Shown: positions 13,313 to 21,771 of the stretch, piece after piece
Numbering within the stretch: position 1 is the first letter of the stretch
Layout: every line of letters starts with the position of its first letter
IMG/VR virus record: IMGVR_UViG_3300035672_000072
Span: 1 to 38,595 of that record
DNA: 38,595 nt
Strand: one strand, 5' to 3'
DNA from: a virus
Program-made: the position numbers and the translations under genes
The notes under the pieces: generated by a model
The model's input: the letters and a program-made list of their open reading frames with translations, nothing else
Told to the model about the DNA's origin: nothing
The model's database searches: none

Positions 13313-15794
13313 CGAACTCTACAAAGCATCGGGCACCGCCGCTGAAGAAGGCGCGGAGTCTGCCACTACGTCCGATTCCGAATCGCAGGACAATGACCGC
13401 GAAGAGGAAGAGGAAGAGTGGGACGATCCCCTTGCCGACGACGAAGAGTTGCAGAAAGCCTTTCTCTCGCTCTACCTCGAGTGCTCCGCCGAGGACCGCT
13501 ACCCGCGCCTGCTTGAAGTCAAAGACGTGAAGCAGGCGGAGAACTACTGGGCGGGACGGCAATACTGGTACTGGTCCGACAAGGATGAAACCTGGAAGCC
13601 GGCGCCAGGTGTTGGAGTTTCACCAAGTGGGGATCTCGATCTCGACGAGATGCCGCGCTTTGAGTTTGTCACTAACATTTATCAGTCGCGCGGATTGATG
13701 TTCATCGGCGCCGTCGCCGGCGCCCCGCCGCGCTACCGCTTTTTCCCTACCGACTCCGACAACCCCGCCGACACCGACGCCGCGGATGGACGCACTAAGC
13801 TCTCCCGCCTCATCTGGCGCTGGAACCCGGCGCAACTGCTCTTGCAGGACGAGTGTTATCAAGCCTGGTGCGGCGGCTTCATCTGCCTGTGGACACGCTA
13901 CGTCGCCGACGGCGAGAAGCATGGGTTTGACACTATCCCTGGACTCGGCACGAAAGATTCTGATGTGGACTCAACCATCATCTGCCCGAAGTGCGGCTGG
14001 TCCGCGCCGGCGGCGGAAGCCGTGCCTCCGGTTCCCTGCCCTACCTGCGGCACTCAGCTCAGCGATGAAAATATCAGCGAAGAAGAATCGATCCCGGTTC
14101 CGATCGACGCGCAGGATTCCGAAGTCCCGCGCGGCCGCCAGGTGATTGAAGCCTTCGGCGCACTGAACTGCAAGCGGCCGCAGCATACCAAGAATCAAAG
14201 CGAGTGGCACTACTTCGCCATCGAACGCGAGATCCACTACTCGCTCTTGCGGGCCTCGGCCGCCACCGAAGACATTGCCGACAAGATCCGGCCGGGAATG
14301 AACTTCGGTCCCGATGACGCCTTTGAACGCAACGCCCGCCTGGCTGTCGCCGAGAACTCCAAACTGCCCACTCAAACCGGAGCCAAGCAATCGACGCTCG
14401 TGACCCACGTTGACGTTTGGTTCCGGCCTTCCGCCTACTGGATGCTGAAAGACAAAGAGATGCGGCAACGCGCTAAAGATATTTTCCCGCGCGGCGTGCA
14501 TATTCAGTTTGCCGGCAACACGTTCTTTAAATCCGAAGCGCAGTCGATGGACGACTGCCTCGCCACCTGCCACGCCATGCCGGGACGAGGGCAGCATCGA
14601 CCGGCCGTGGGAACGGCGGAGATCTCCGTCCAGGACCGCTTCAACACCTTCTCAAATATCTCGGCGGAAACGTACGAGTACGGCATTCCCATCACCTACC
14701 GGGCTTCCGATACATTCTCGCCCGAAGCCAACGAAGATCAGCGGGCCGCGCCCGGACTCGAAGTCGAAGTCGCGCTGCAACCGGGAGCAGACATTCGTTC
14801 CCGCGTGATGCAGACCCGAGCCGACTCGGTTTCCCCGGACATGCAGAAACACATGATGGACCTGATGGGGCCGATCTCCGACCAGGTCACCGGAACCTAT
14901 CCCGCACTCTCGGGAGCTGGAGAAGATCAGCCGAATACGCTCGGCCAGCAATCTATGCAGCACGATCAGGCGATGGGGCGCATGGGCGTCTTCTACGTGC
15001 CGCTGAAGCAACTGCACGCCGACATCACCACACTCGCCTGCCGCGATTACGAAAAACATTGCAGCGGCAAAGTGAACATCCCGGTGCTCGGCGACTCCGG
15101 CGACTTCGAAAACGAATCAGTGGACGTCGACGCGCTCGAAGGCGATGCCGGGGCCTATCCCGAAGGCGACGAGAACTTCCCCGAACTGTGGAATCAACAG
15201 CGCGCGATCGTGATGCAGATCGCAGATACGCCGTATGGCCAGGAATTAAAGCAGGACATGGGCAACGCGCAACTGTTCGCCAAGATGACCGGCATCCCGG
15301 ATTTAAAAATCCCCGGCCTCGACGACTGGCAATTCCAGTTAAAAGAAATCGCCGATCTGATCCGCATCCCGGAAGGCGAAGAGTTACTGACTGGCATCGC
15401 CCCGCAAGTCGAAGTAGAGAACTATCAGAATCACGGCGTGCATTCCGCCTGCTGTAAATGGTGGCTGAATTCCCCGCGCGGGCAAAAGACTAAACGGGAG
15501 AACCCGCTGGGCTTCGACGCCGTGGTGCAGCACCTGGCGCAGCACGACAGGATGATCCCGCCGCCGCAGCCGCAGGAAAAGCCGCTCACTGAAGCGCTGA
15601 ACATCGCCTTCAAGGATATGCCTCCCGAAGCCCAGGCGCAGGTGCTCGCGAAACTCGGGATCAACGTCACCCCGCAGGATTTCCTTCACAAACTCATGCT
15701 CGACAAAGCGAGCAAAACACCGAAGCACGTACCCGTAACATCCGCCACGCCTTCAGCAACGGGCGCAGGTGAAAGGACACAACTCAATGCTTAA
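13305..15794 (+). CDS. portal protein, P22-like large type, with inserted zinc ribbon, 829 aa
   Basis: The size, position after terminase and before scaffold, and an acidic N-terminus followed by LEVKDVKQAENYWAGRQYWYW and FVTNIYQSRG fit the large portal proteins of short-tailed phages. The ring of 12 subunits forms the DNA entry vertex and docks the terminase. A Cys4 zinc ribbon (C227, C230, C245, C248) is inserted in the stem/wing region; I know of no typical P22-type portal with this. The C-terminus (about 740-829) is Pro- and Gln-rich and helical. ATG 13305 overlaps the previous stop; its own stop overlaps the scaffold start. Confidence 0.8.
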   Translation: MADELYKASGTAAEEGAESATTSDSESQDNDREEEEEEWDDPLADDEELQKAFLSLYLECSAEDRYPRLLEVKDVKQAENYWAGRQYWYWSDKDETWKPAPGVGVSPSGDLDLDEMPRFEFVTNIYQSRGLMFIGAVAGAPPRYRFFPTDSDNPADTDAADGRTKLSRLIWRWNPAQLLLQDECYQAWCGGFICLWTRYVADGEKHGFDTIPGLGTKDSDVDSTIICPKCGWSAPAAEAVPPVPCPTCGTQLSDENISEEESIPVPIDAQDSEVPRGRQVIEAFGALNCKRPQHTKNQSEWHYFAIEREIHYSLLRASAATEDIADKIRPGMNFGPDDAFERNARLAVAENSKLPTQTGAKQSTLVTHVDVWFRPSAYWMLKDKEMRQRAKDIFPRGVHIQFAGNTFFKSEAQSMDDCLATCHAMPGRGQHRPAVGTAEISVQDRFNTFSNISAETYEYGIPITYRASDTFSPEANEDQRAAPGLEVEVALQPGADIRSRVMQTRADSVSPDMQKHMMDLMGPISDQVTGTYPALSGAGEDQPNTLGQQSMQHDQAMGRMGVFYVPLKQLHADITTLACRDYEKHCSGKVNIPVLGDSGDFENESVDVDALEGDAGAYPEGDENFPELWNQQRAIVMQIADTPYGQELKQDMGNAQLFAKMTGIPDLKIPGLDDWQFQLKEIADLIRIPEGEELLTGIAPQVEVENYQNHGVHSACCKWWLNSPRGQKTKRENPLGFDAVVQHLAQHDRMIPPPQPQEKPLTEALNIAFKDMPPEAQAQVLAKLGINVTPQDFLHKLMLDKASKTPKHVPVTSATPSATGAGERTQLNA

Positions 15795-17229
15795 ATATTT
15801 CTTGCACTGGATGCTGTTTGGATCGACCATGTTCGCAGCCGCCGCCGGAGTGGATCTGGCGGGTGGAGGAGGAGCAGGCGATGGCGGAGCTGGCACTGGA
15901 GCCGGAGACGGTGGCGAAGCTGCTGGAGCTGGTGAAGGTTCTGGCGGTGGAGGATCGGAAGATTTTGAGGACGCATCAGGCGGCGAAGGTGAAGGCGATG
16001 AATTACTGGAAGGGCACGTTGACGACCCCGACCAGCAGCAGCATCATCAAGCCACCGACGCCGACAAAGAATCCGCCGACTTCAAGGGCCTCGTCTCGAA
16101 GCGCCTCCTCGCGCTCAAGAAAGAAGCCCCGGAACTAACCGCGGTCTTCCAGAAATATCCCAAAGTGCAGGAGCAGGTCGAAGCGGCCTTCCGCCGCGAC
16201 ATGGCCTACCGTGAACTTTATCCCACGCTCGCTGAAGCACGGCAGATGCGCGAGCAGTTCCCCAATGGCATCGCCGACGTAGAGCAGCTCTACGGAGAAA
16301 TCAAAGAGATCGAAGAAGTCGATCGCGATTTCGAAGGCCGCGACGCCCAGGGCAATTACACCGGGCACGGCAGGCTGGTGCAGAACTTCTTCCAGCGCGA
16401 TCGCGCGGCCGCCGTGTCTTTGTTCAAAACCCTGCCGAAAGAATGGGCGCGACTCGATCCCGACAGCTACAACGAAGTCATGGGCTCGATCGTGGGCGCA
16501 ACCCTGCAACGTTCCGAGATCCCCGAGTGGCTCACTGAGCTGCGCGACTCCGCTAAGTCCGCGAAACAGGATGGCATCGCCGCCTCGCTCGACAAAATGA
16601 TTCGCTGGGCGCAGGGGTTCCAAAAACGCAAAGCCGAACCTTCGGAAGACGAGCGCAGGCTCGAAGGCCAGCGGCAACAATTCCAGCGCGAAACCAGCGA
16701 ACGGCAGCAGCAGGATTTCACCCGCTTCCGCACGACGTTCTCTACCGACTCGCGCCGGCTGCAGGAATCCATCATCCGCAAACACCCGGCCATCGCCTCT
16801 ACCCTTGCCACCAAAGCCTTACCGGAGGCGAAGAAGGCGGAGATCGTTGAGAAGGTCCGCAAGGCGATCGAAGGCCATCTGAAAAGTTCGCGCGCCTTCA
16901 TGTCGAAGCTGACCCCGGCTTACAAGTCGGCGAATTTACAGGAGTGCTTGAATTTACAGAAAGCCCAGTGGAGCTATCCCTGGGTGCTCAACAAGTTCGT
17001 GCGCGCGGTCCTGGCGGAAGAGACGCCGAACCTCGTGCGACAAAACCGGGAGAGAACGCGCGGCTCCGCGTCGCAGTCTCAAAGACAACCCGCCAATCGC
17101 GGACAGCAGCAAGAGAAACGAACACAGGAACGCACCGGACCCTATCAAGAGGGAAACGTGTGGAAGAAGAAAGACGGCTCGCGATTCACCATCTCGGAGC
17201 TGCTACGCGGACTGCATTTGAAGTCCTGA
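15787..17229 (+). CDS. probable scaffolding protein, 480 aa
   Basis: ATG 15787 with gaaagga upstream overlaps the portal stop. A Gly/Ala/Glu-rich disordered region (about 20-100) is followed by long charged helices (ALKKEAPELTAVFQKYPKVQ, RRLEGQRQQFQRETSERQQQ) and a basic C-terminal end (ANRGQQQEKRTQERT...KKKDGSRFTISELLRG). This is typical of scaffolds directly before the major capsid gene: a helical assembly chaperone with a capsid-binding basic tail. Odd: the first about 25 residues (YFLHWMLFGSTMFAAAAG) are hydrophobic, like an export or membrane signal; ATGs at 15808 or 15829 would remove it. Confidence 0.75.
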   Translation: MLKYFLHWMLFGSTMFAAAAGVDLAGGGGAGDGGAGTGAGDGGEAAGAGEGSGGGGSEDFEDASGGEGEGDELLEGHVDDPDQQQHHQATDADKESADFKGLVSKRLLALKKEAPELTAVFQKYPKVQEQVEAAFRRDMAYRELYPTLAEARQMREQFPNGIADVEQLYGEIKEIEEVDRDFEGRDAQGNYTGHGRLVQNFFQRDRAAAVSLFKTLPKEWARLDPDSYNEVMGSIVGATLQRSEIPEWLTELRDSAKSAKQDGIAASLDKMIRWAQGFQKRKAEPSEDERRLEGQRQQFQRETSERQQQDFTRFRTTFSTDSRRLQESIIRKHPAIASTLATKALPEAKKAEIVEKVRKAIEGHLKSSRAFMSKLTPAYKSANLQECLNLQKAQWSYPWVLNKFVRAVLAEETPNLVRQNRERTRGSASQSQRQPANRGQQQEKRTQERTGPYQEGNVWKKKDGSRFTISELLRGLHLKS

Positions 17230-17372
17230 AGTTTTTGCTTTTGTAGTTTTTGTTTCCTAGTTTTTCCCGCAGACCAAAACGGCGCCTGGCATCCTCTGCC
17301 AGAAACGGGTTTTCCGCCGTCCCGCATGTCTCGGCCAGTAAGCGCTCGACATTTCCTTTCTGGAGACATGCC
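17230..17372 (+). promoter_or_regulatory. structured leader of the major capsid gene
   Basis: Three AGTTTTT repeats (17230-17236, 17245-17251, 17259-17265) form a T-rich block. A composite RNA structure follows: outer stem ACGGCG/CGCCGT (17279-17284, 17315-17320) enclosing a perfect CTGGCA/TGCCAG hairpin (17286-17302). A ribosome site ggag lies 8 nt before the ATG at 17373. Such a leader would let the capsid gene be expressed above the scaffold level. Confidence 0.5.
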
Positions 17373-18626
17373 ATGCCCGCACAAAATTTAAATTCCGTTG
17401 CACTGCAACTGGAAAAAGTGCGCAAGACGGTTCCGACCGCGTATGAGCAGGAAGTCATCCTGCTCGATCTGATCGACAAGCGCGGCGATTCCGTCGATGC
17501 GTCCACCCGTAACATTCGCCTCCCGCAACTCATCCGTCCCGGCGGGAAATTTTCTCAAGGTTCCGCCGATTTCGACGACATGGGACGCGGCTCCGGTTCC
17601 ACCTGGGATGTAGGGACGCTCTCGACCCTGCATTTCCGCTTCGCCTTCGAAATCTCGAAACTCGCCGAATACGCGAGCAAGGGCAACGACAAGTCGGTCG
17701 AAGATGTGGCGGTCCGCGAAGTCGAAGAAGCGCTCAAGATGTTCAAGCGCGCTCTGGACTGCGTTTACAACACCAACGGCACCGGTCAGCTCGACACCAT
17801 CTCGGCCATCGCCGGCAACGTTGTCAGCGTCACCAACCCCAACCTCTTCTACTTCAACCAGGACATCCAGTTCTATCCCTCCGGCCTCGCTTCGGCCTCG
17901 CGCGGACTGGCGACGGTCATCGCCGTCGATCCGCTGCTCAAGACCGTCACCTTCAACGCGCTGCCACCGGGAACTTCGGTGACCGATGCGCTGGTGATCA
18001 ACATCAGCCAGGGAGCGGGCGGAGCCAATCCCGTTTCGCTCGAAGGGCTGCTCTATAACCACGTCGATTCCCAGTCGGGCACCTGGAACAACATGTCGCG
18101 CTCGACCTATCCGGAAGCGCTCAAGACGCCGCACGTCGCGGCCGGCGGAGCGACCATCACACCGGCTTTGCGCAGGCTCGGAGAAAACAAGCTCCGGCGC
18201 GTGCTGGGCGTGAACTTCGAAGAGCCGATGCTGGCCTACATGAACGTAGACCAGGAAGCGGCTTGGGAGAACGCCGGGCTGACCATCAGCTCGATCATCC
18301 TGAACCAGGTGACCGGTTCGAACTCGGAAGATGCCTTGAAACGGAACACACCGAAGACCTTCGGCGGGATCCCGATCAAGACTTCGATCCACGCCACCAT
18401 CCAGCGCATCGACATCATCCTGTTGAAGCACTGGGGACGCGGCATCACCAAAGAGATCGACATGTTCGAACTCGGCGGCCAGACCACCTATCAGGTGTAT
18501 GGAGCGTCCGGCGGACTCGAGGCTGGCTATCTGCAGTACTTCGACACCGTCTTCAACGTCTTCATGGACCAGCCGCGCTACGGCGTGTTCTGGGATGGAT
18601 TGGCGTTGCCGGTCGGCGGCTACTAA
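17373..18626 (+). CDS. major capsid protein (HK97-fold, inferred), 417 aa
   Basis: ATG 17373 is chosen from tctggag upstream rather than the longer frame from 17250. The protein starts MPAQNLNSVALQLEKVRKTV and contains a helical N-arm, a spine-like EVEEALKMFKRALDC region, and a conserved-looking C-terminal GGIPIKTSIHATIQRIDIIL segment ending DQPRYGVFWDGLALPVGGY. Size, position after the scaffold, dedicated ribosome site and flanking RNA structures fit the capsid subunit. The fold itself is inferred, since sequence alone cannot show it. Confidence 0.8.
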   Translation: MPAQNLNSVALQLEKVRKTVPTAYEQEVILLDLIDKRGDSVDASTRNIRLPQLIRPGGKFSQGSADFDDMGRGSGSTWDVGTLSTLHFRFAFEISKLAEYASKGNDKSVEDVAVREVEEALKMFKRALDCVYNTNGTGQLDTISAIAGNVVSVTNPNLFYFNQDIQFYPSGLASASRGLATVIAVDPLLKTVTFNALPPGTSVTDALVINISQGAGGANPVSLEGLLYNHVDSQSGTWNNMSRSTYPEALKTPHVAAGGATITPALRRLGENKLRRVLGVNFEEPMLAYMNVDQEAAWENAGLTISSIILNQVTGSNSEDALKRNTPKTFGGIPIKTSIHATIQRIDIILLKHWGRGITKEIDMFELGGQTTYQVYGASGGLEAGYLQYFDTVFNVFMDQPRYGVFWDGLALPVGGY

Positions 18627-18673
18627 GTCGCGGATTGGTTTGAGTTGATTTCGAGGTTTATGAAAACGATGCG

Positions 18674-18711
18674 ATGCCGGGCCTCGCTGGACGCGCCAGA
18701 GGGCTCGGCAT
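18674..18711 (+). other. long hairpin after the capsid gene
   Basis: ATGCCG (18674-18679) pairs with CGGCAT (18706-18711), with inner GCC/GGC and CTGG/CCAG segments and a 5-nt loop. No T tract follows. It is likely an mRNA 3'-stability, processing or partial termination element that sets capsid message level. Confidence 0.5.
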
Positions 18712-18740
18712 GGCGTCACTCACACAAGAGGAGAATTCAG

Positions 18741-19178
18741 ATGCACGTAACCACAAAAGAAGTCGTGACCGACGAGAAGCGGGCCAGTGAGCTGGACGTC
18801 GACAAGGGCGTTCATATCCTGACCAGCGCCATCGATGCCGATGGCCCGTTTGAAATGTGTTCGCCGAAGGCCAAGCTCTCCGCCGAAGTCATCGCCCTGC
18901 GGCGCACTGATAACGGTGGAATCTTCTTGCAGACGGCGCTCACCATCAGCGAACCCACGCCAGAAGCCGCGCCTGCTCCGGAAGTTCCGGAGAAAGCCCC
19001 CACGCCCGAAGAACTCGCCGCCGAGTATCTAAAGGAAAAGGGCATGAGCACAGGCGAGGCCACAGCCGCCATCGAACGCTTTGGAGCCGCGAAGATTCTG
19101 CAGGGCAAGAATGCAGAGCGCGACGCGGAACTGAAAGCGTTACTAGCGTCACCGAAGCCGGAAGAACCGAAGGCGTAG
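18741..19178 (+). CDS. capsid-proximal protein, 145 aa
   Basis: Start 18741 has gaggag upstream. An N-terminal domain (1-72, beta-like, EMCSPKAKLSAEVIALRR) joins a Pro/Ala linker (PEAAPAPEVPEKAPTPEEL) to a small UBA-like helical C-terminal domain (EYLKEKGMSTGEATAAIERFGAAKIL). Position immediately after the capsid gene suggests a head-completion or decoration protein. No family is recognised. Confidence 0.65.
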   Translation: MHVTTKEVVTDEKRASELDVDKGVHILTSAIDADGPFEMCSPKAKLSAEVIALRRTDNGGIFLQTALTISEPTPEAAPAPEVPEKAPTPEELAAEYLKEKGMSTGEATAAIERFGAAKILQGKNAERDAELKALLASPKPEEPKA

Positions 19179-19188
19179 AATTTCCGGC

Positions 19189-19599
19189 ATGGATCGCCGT
19201 AGATTCTTATCCTTGCTCGCTGTTGGTGCGCCTGCTGCCATCGTTGCCGAAAGAGTAGGTCTGCTCGAAAAGATGCGGACCTACTTCTTCGCGCCGCGTG
19301 CGGGATGGAACTTGTATACGCCGTACCTCAACGCGAACGGAGTGAGAAGCGGAATCGGTCGTGACTATGTTTTGTACGGCGGCGCGCGCGGAGGCGGAAA
19401 GGGATTGCTAGCCCAGGCGAGGCAGGATCTTCGCATGCCCAGGAATATTCTTTATTACCATTTGTACGGCGGCGCGCGCGGAGGCGGAAAGGGATTGCTA
19501 GCCCAGGCGAGGCAGGATCTTCGCATGCCCAGGAATATTCTTTATTGCCATCAAGTCCGTCCTGAAGATATGAATTGGCGCAACCTTGATCGATCATGA
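19189..19599 (+). CDS. Tat-signal-like protein with duplicated P-loop-like segment, 136 aa
   Basis: The N-terminus DRRRFLSLLAVGAPAAIVA has the twin-arginine motif (RRxFL) plus a hydrophobic stretch. YFFAPRAGWN follows; short RRxFL proteins near phage capsid genes often share this. The C-terminal half contains DYVLYGGARGGGKGLLAQAR, then a nearly exact second copy encoded by a 90-bp tandem repeat. The GGxxGGGK core looks like the terminase Walker A here (DFVLYGGEAGGGKS), but with Gly replacing the Ser that binds Mg. It overlaps the next gene by 4 bp. Function unknown; it may be a partly rearranged gene. Confidence 0.6.
   Translation: MDRRRFLSLLAVGAPAAIVAERVGLLEKMRTYFFAPRAGWNLYTPYLNANGVRSGIGRDYVLYGGARGGGKGLLAQARQDLRMPRNILYYHLYGGARGGGKGLLAQARQDLRMPRNILYCHQVRPEDMNWRNLDRS
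19371..19550 (+). repeat. 90-bp tandem duplication
   Basis: Two direct copies, 19371-19460 and 19461-19550, differ at one base (19457 A versus 19547 G). Each encodes 30 residues in frame. Such identity indicates a recent duplication or an assembly artefact. Confidence 0.9.
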
Positions 19600-20273
19600 A
19601 ACACAACTCCCAAGAAGCCGTCGAACTCCACGATTGCCCTGCGAACGTCGCTCGCGAGCTGAGAATCGCCGGAGGCGTCAACCGCTACGGGGAAGCCATG
19701 TTCCGCGCCATCTGGGGCTACAACCGCATCGTGTTGATGAGCGGAGAGTGGCAGGAGTGGGAACACGTCGAGGCTCGACTCACCGACAAGTTGACCGGAC
19801 ACGCGGAGAAGCGCGAATTCATCCGGCTCAAGGAATCGAAGATCGAAACGCGTCAGGTTCCGAAATATCTTCCCGCAAACTGCTGGCACCTGGAAAAATG
19901 GTGTCCGCCCGAAGACTACGGATCGCCGGAGATGTGGCGCAAGCAGGGCGAGGAACTGATTGCCGGACTCACCGTCGATACTGCCGGAGAATTCCCTTCG
20001 CGGGGAGAGTACGAGCTGGTGTTTCCCTTGACTCACGATTTTTCAAGCGATGGCAAACCGCTGCCTCTTTCGGCGGCCGTCGTTTCTCATCTCGCCGCGC
20101 TGGTGAAAGCCGGGACGGAGCGCTTCTCGATGGTGCAGCGTAAGGCGGCAATCGAGCAGCGGCTGCAAAGAGAAGAACAGGGCTTCACCCGCCGCGCCAT
20201 CGACATCATGAAAGATGGAATGCGGCCCTACGCGGGAGAGGCGTTTGTCACCGTGCCGGGAGAATCAAAATAA
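19596..20273 (+). CDS. structural-module protein, 225 aa
   Basis: Starts MKHNSQEAVELHDCPANVAR and has aromatic-rich blocks (WGYNRIVLMSGEWQEWEHVE, NCWHLEKWCPPEDYGSPEMW), a beta-like EYELVFPLTH, and a charged helical C-terminus. It looks like a well-conserved soluble protein of head genes, but no named family is recognised. Overlaps the Tat-like gene and abuts the next. Confidence 0.65.
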   Translation: MKHNSQEAVELHDCPANVARELRIAGGVNRYGEAMFRAIWGYNRIVLMSGEWQEWEHVEARLTDKLTGHAEKREFIRLKESKIETRQVPKYLPANCWHLEKWCPPEDYGSPEMWRKQGEELIAGLTVDTAGEFPSRGEYELVFPLTHDFSSDGKPLPLSAAVVSHLAALVKAGTERFSMVQRKAAIEQRLQREEQGFTRRAIDIMKDGMRPYAGEAFVTVPGESK

Positions 20274-20684
20274 ATGGACTGTGTCGCCGTATTCGTGAAG
20301 CGTGCCGGCATTCTCGTTCCGTGCCGGGCTTACGCGGAACCGGATGGCGCGCTGTGGCGTTGCGCCTGTTGCGAGGGTGCTCTTATTCGCGCCAGCTACG
20401 GCATCCTGAACGGATTGTGGCGCTGCCCCTGCGGATGCGAGGTTGAACTGCTGGTCAATGGACTTGCCATCGACCTCGAAGCTATGAACGGCAGGGCGTT
20501 TGCCGATCACGACAACGCGCACGACCATGCCAGTGATTCGGCGCGCTACGCGACCGGCTACACAACTTCCCAAGCGCCTGGCTGGAACGATATCGAACGC
20601 CGCGCCGCCGCAGTTACTGACGAAGATTTTCTACGCGGGTTGAAGATCACACCTTCCCTCGCGATCGAGGAGGAACCATGTTAG
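20274..20684 (+). CDS. rubredoxin-like zinc protein, 136 aa
   Basis: Residues about 25-55 contain LWRCACCEGALIRA and GLWRCPCGCEVELL, two Cys knuckles of the rubredoxin/zinc-ribbon type. The C-terminal half is soluble and acidic (DHDNAHDHASDSARYATGY). It starts right after the previous stop and overlaps the next gene by 7 bp. Function unknown; probably a structural zinc site. Confidence 0.65.
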   Translation: MDCVAVFVKRAGILVPCRAYAEPDGALWRCACCEGALIRASYGILNGLWRCPCGCEVELLVNGLAIDLEAMNGRAFADHDNAHDHASDSARYATGYTTSQAPGWNDIERRAAAVTDEDFLRGLKITPSLAIEEEPC

Positions 20685-21544
20685 ACGCACGCATCATCAT
20701 CAACGTAAGCGATACCGAGCACCTTCACATGAACGGCCTGGCCGGGACGTATATCGTCCCCGCGAAAAAGCCGTCCGAAGAATTCGGGATTCTCGCGATC
20801 TACAACGCGCACGAAATTCAGGATGTGGGCAACCAGGCGAAGACCGAACACTGGCCCGCGTCGCTTTCCGTGGCGCTCGACATCATCGGAAAAAACTCCG
20901 ACGCCGCCGCGCACACTGCGGGGCAACCTGCGGGAGCCGAGAAGTGGGGACTGTATTTGTGCGAAGCCTCGCCGGACATCCCGAAAGAGTTACTGGCCGC
21001 GATCGACGAGGAGCGTGCCTTTCTGAACGACAACCCTCCGGAGATCAAACAGAAGCGCGATCGCAAAACCAAGATGATGCTTGCGACCACGGTGGATCCG
21101 CCGGAGATCGCCAACCAGAAAGAAAAACTGGCCGAGCGCGTGACCCGGCTGCGGGCGAAGTTCACCGAAGACTGCCGCAAACTGGTGACTAAGGCGGAAG
21201 TCCTCAAGGCAAAACAGAATTTACAAAAAGAAGATCAGCGCCTGGTCTCCGAAGGCGACACCATGTGGGCTGGCAACGAAGCTTCGAAGCGCAACATTTC
21301 CGAACTGCACAAAAAAGCTTGCACGCGCATGGGCCAACAACGGCCCTGGTGCTACATCGCGGAGCAGTTGGTCGATTGCCCCGGCTGCGGCGCGAAAATC
21401 CGCGAAGACATTTTGACCTGCCCGCAATGCACCGGCTGGCTCGATGAAGGCATCGACGAACTGCGCGCGATGAAGCCGAAGGACCGGGCGGTGAAGATGT
21501 ATCCCGAACGATACGGGGAGCCGGTGGCAGCGCGGAAGGCCTAG
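20678..21544 (+). CDS. hypothetical structural-module protein with C-terminal zinc ribbon, 288 aa
   Basis: An N-terminal beta domain (LDARIIINVSDTEHLHMNG...) leads to a long charged coiled region (about 110-205, e.g. KEKLAERVTRLRAKFTEDCR) and a Cys4 ribbon CPGCGAKIREDILTCPQC near residue 230-247. A possible connector, neck or virion-associated protein. The family is not recognised. Confidence 0.65.
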   Translation: MLDARIIINVSDTEHLHMNGLAGTYIVPAKKPSEEFGILAIYNAHEIQDVGNQAKTEHWPASLSVALDIIGKNSDAAAHTAGQPAGAEKWGLYLCEASPDIPKELLAAIDEERAFLNDNPPEIKQKRDRKTKMMLATTVDPPEIANQKEKLAERVTRLRAKFTEDCRKLVTKAEVLKAKQNLQKEDQRLVSEGDTMWAGNEASKRNISELHKKACTRMGQQRPWCYIAEQLVDCPGCGAKIREDILTCPQCTGWLDEGIDELRAMKPKDRAVKMYPERYGEPVAARKA

Positions 21545-21771
21545 CCTACGTGAAACTTCCTAAACTGTAATTCTTGGAGCTTTGAATCCAGATCTGGCGT
21601 CATTTCCATGCCCATGATCGCCAGGTCTGCAATTATCCGCAGGTGGAACTCGTCCGGATCGCAGTTGTAGCAATCACAATCAACTAGCCGCACAATATCG
21701 CAATCCCCGAAGATATGCCCGCAGCGATAACGTGTCGCTATACGTTCCAGCCGTAAATTTTCACATCCCAT
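21541..21771 (-). CDS. antisense-oriented small Cys-rich protein, 76 aa
   Basis: The only coding candidate in the 225-bp space between two plus-strand genes. Start at 21771 has gagga upstream. The sequence YRCGHIFGDCDIVRLVDCDCYNCDPDEFHLRIIADLAIM has six Cys plus His, again a zinc pattern. Its stop overlaps the upstream gene's end by four bases and its ATG shares CATG with the divergent plus gene. This looks like a moron inserted into the structural operon. Confidence 0.6.
   Translation of the reverse strand: MGCENLRLERIATRYRCGHIFGDCDIVRLVDCDCYNCDPDEFHLRIIADLAIMGMEMTPDLDSKLQELQFRKFHVG

Noticed and set aside
15769-15786. GTG at 15769 as scaffold start
   Set aside because: ATG 15787 has a better ribosome site (gaaagga) and operon-style overlap with the portal stop.
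17388-18719. 443-codon minus-strand open frame opposite the capsid gene
   Set aside because: It mirrors the GC-rich third positions of the capsid gene, has no ribosome site and no plausible protein features; it is an antisense shadow.
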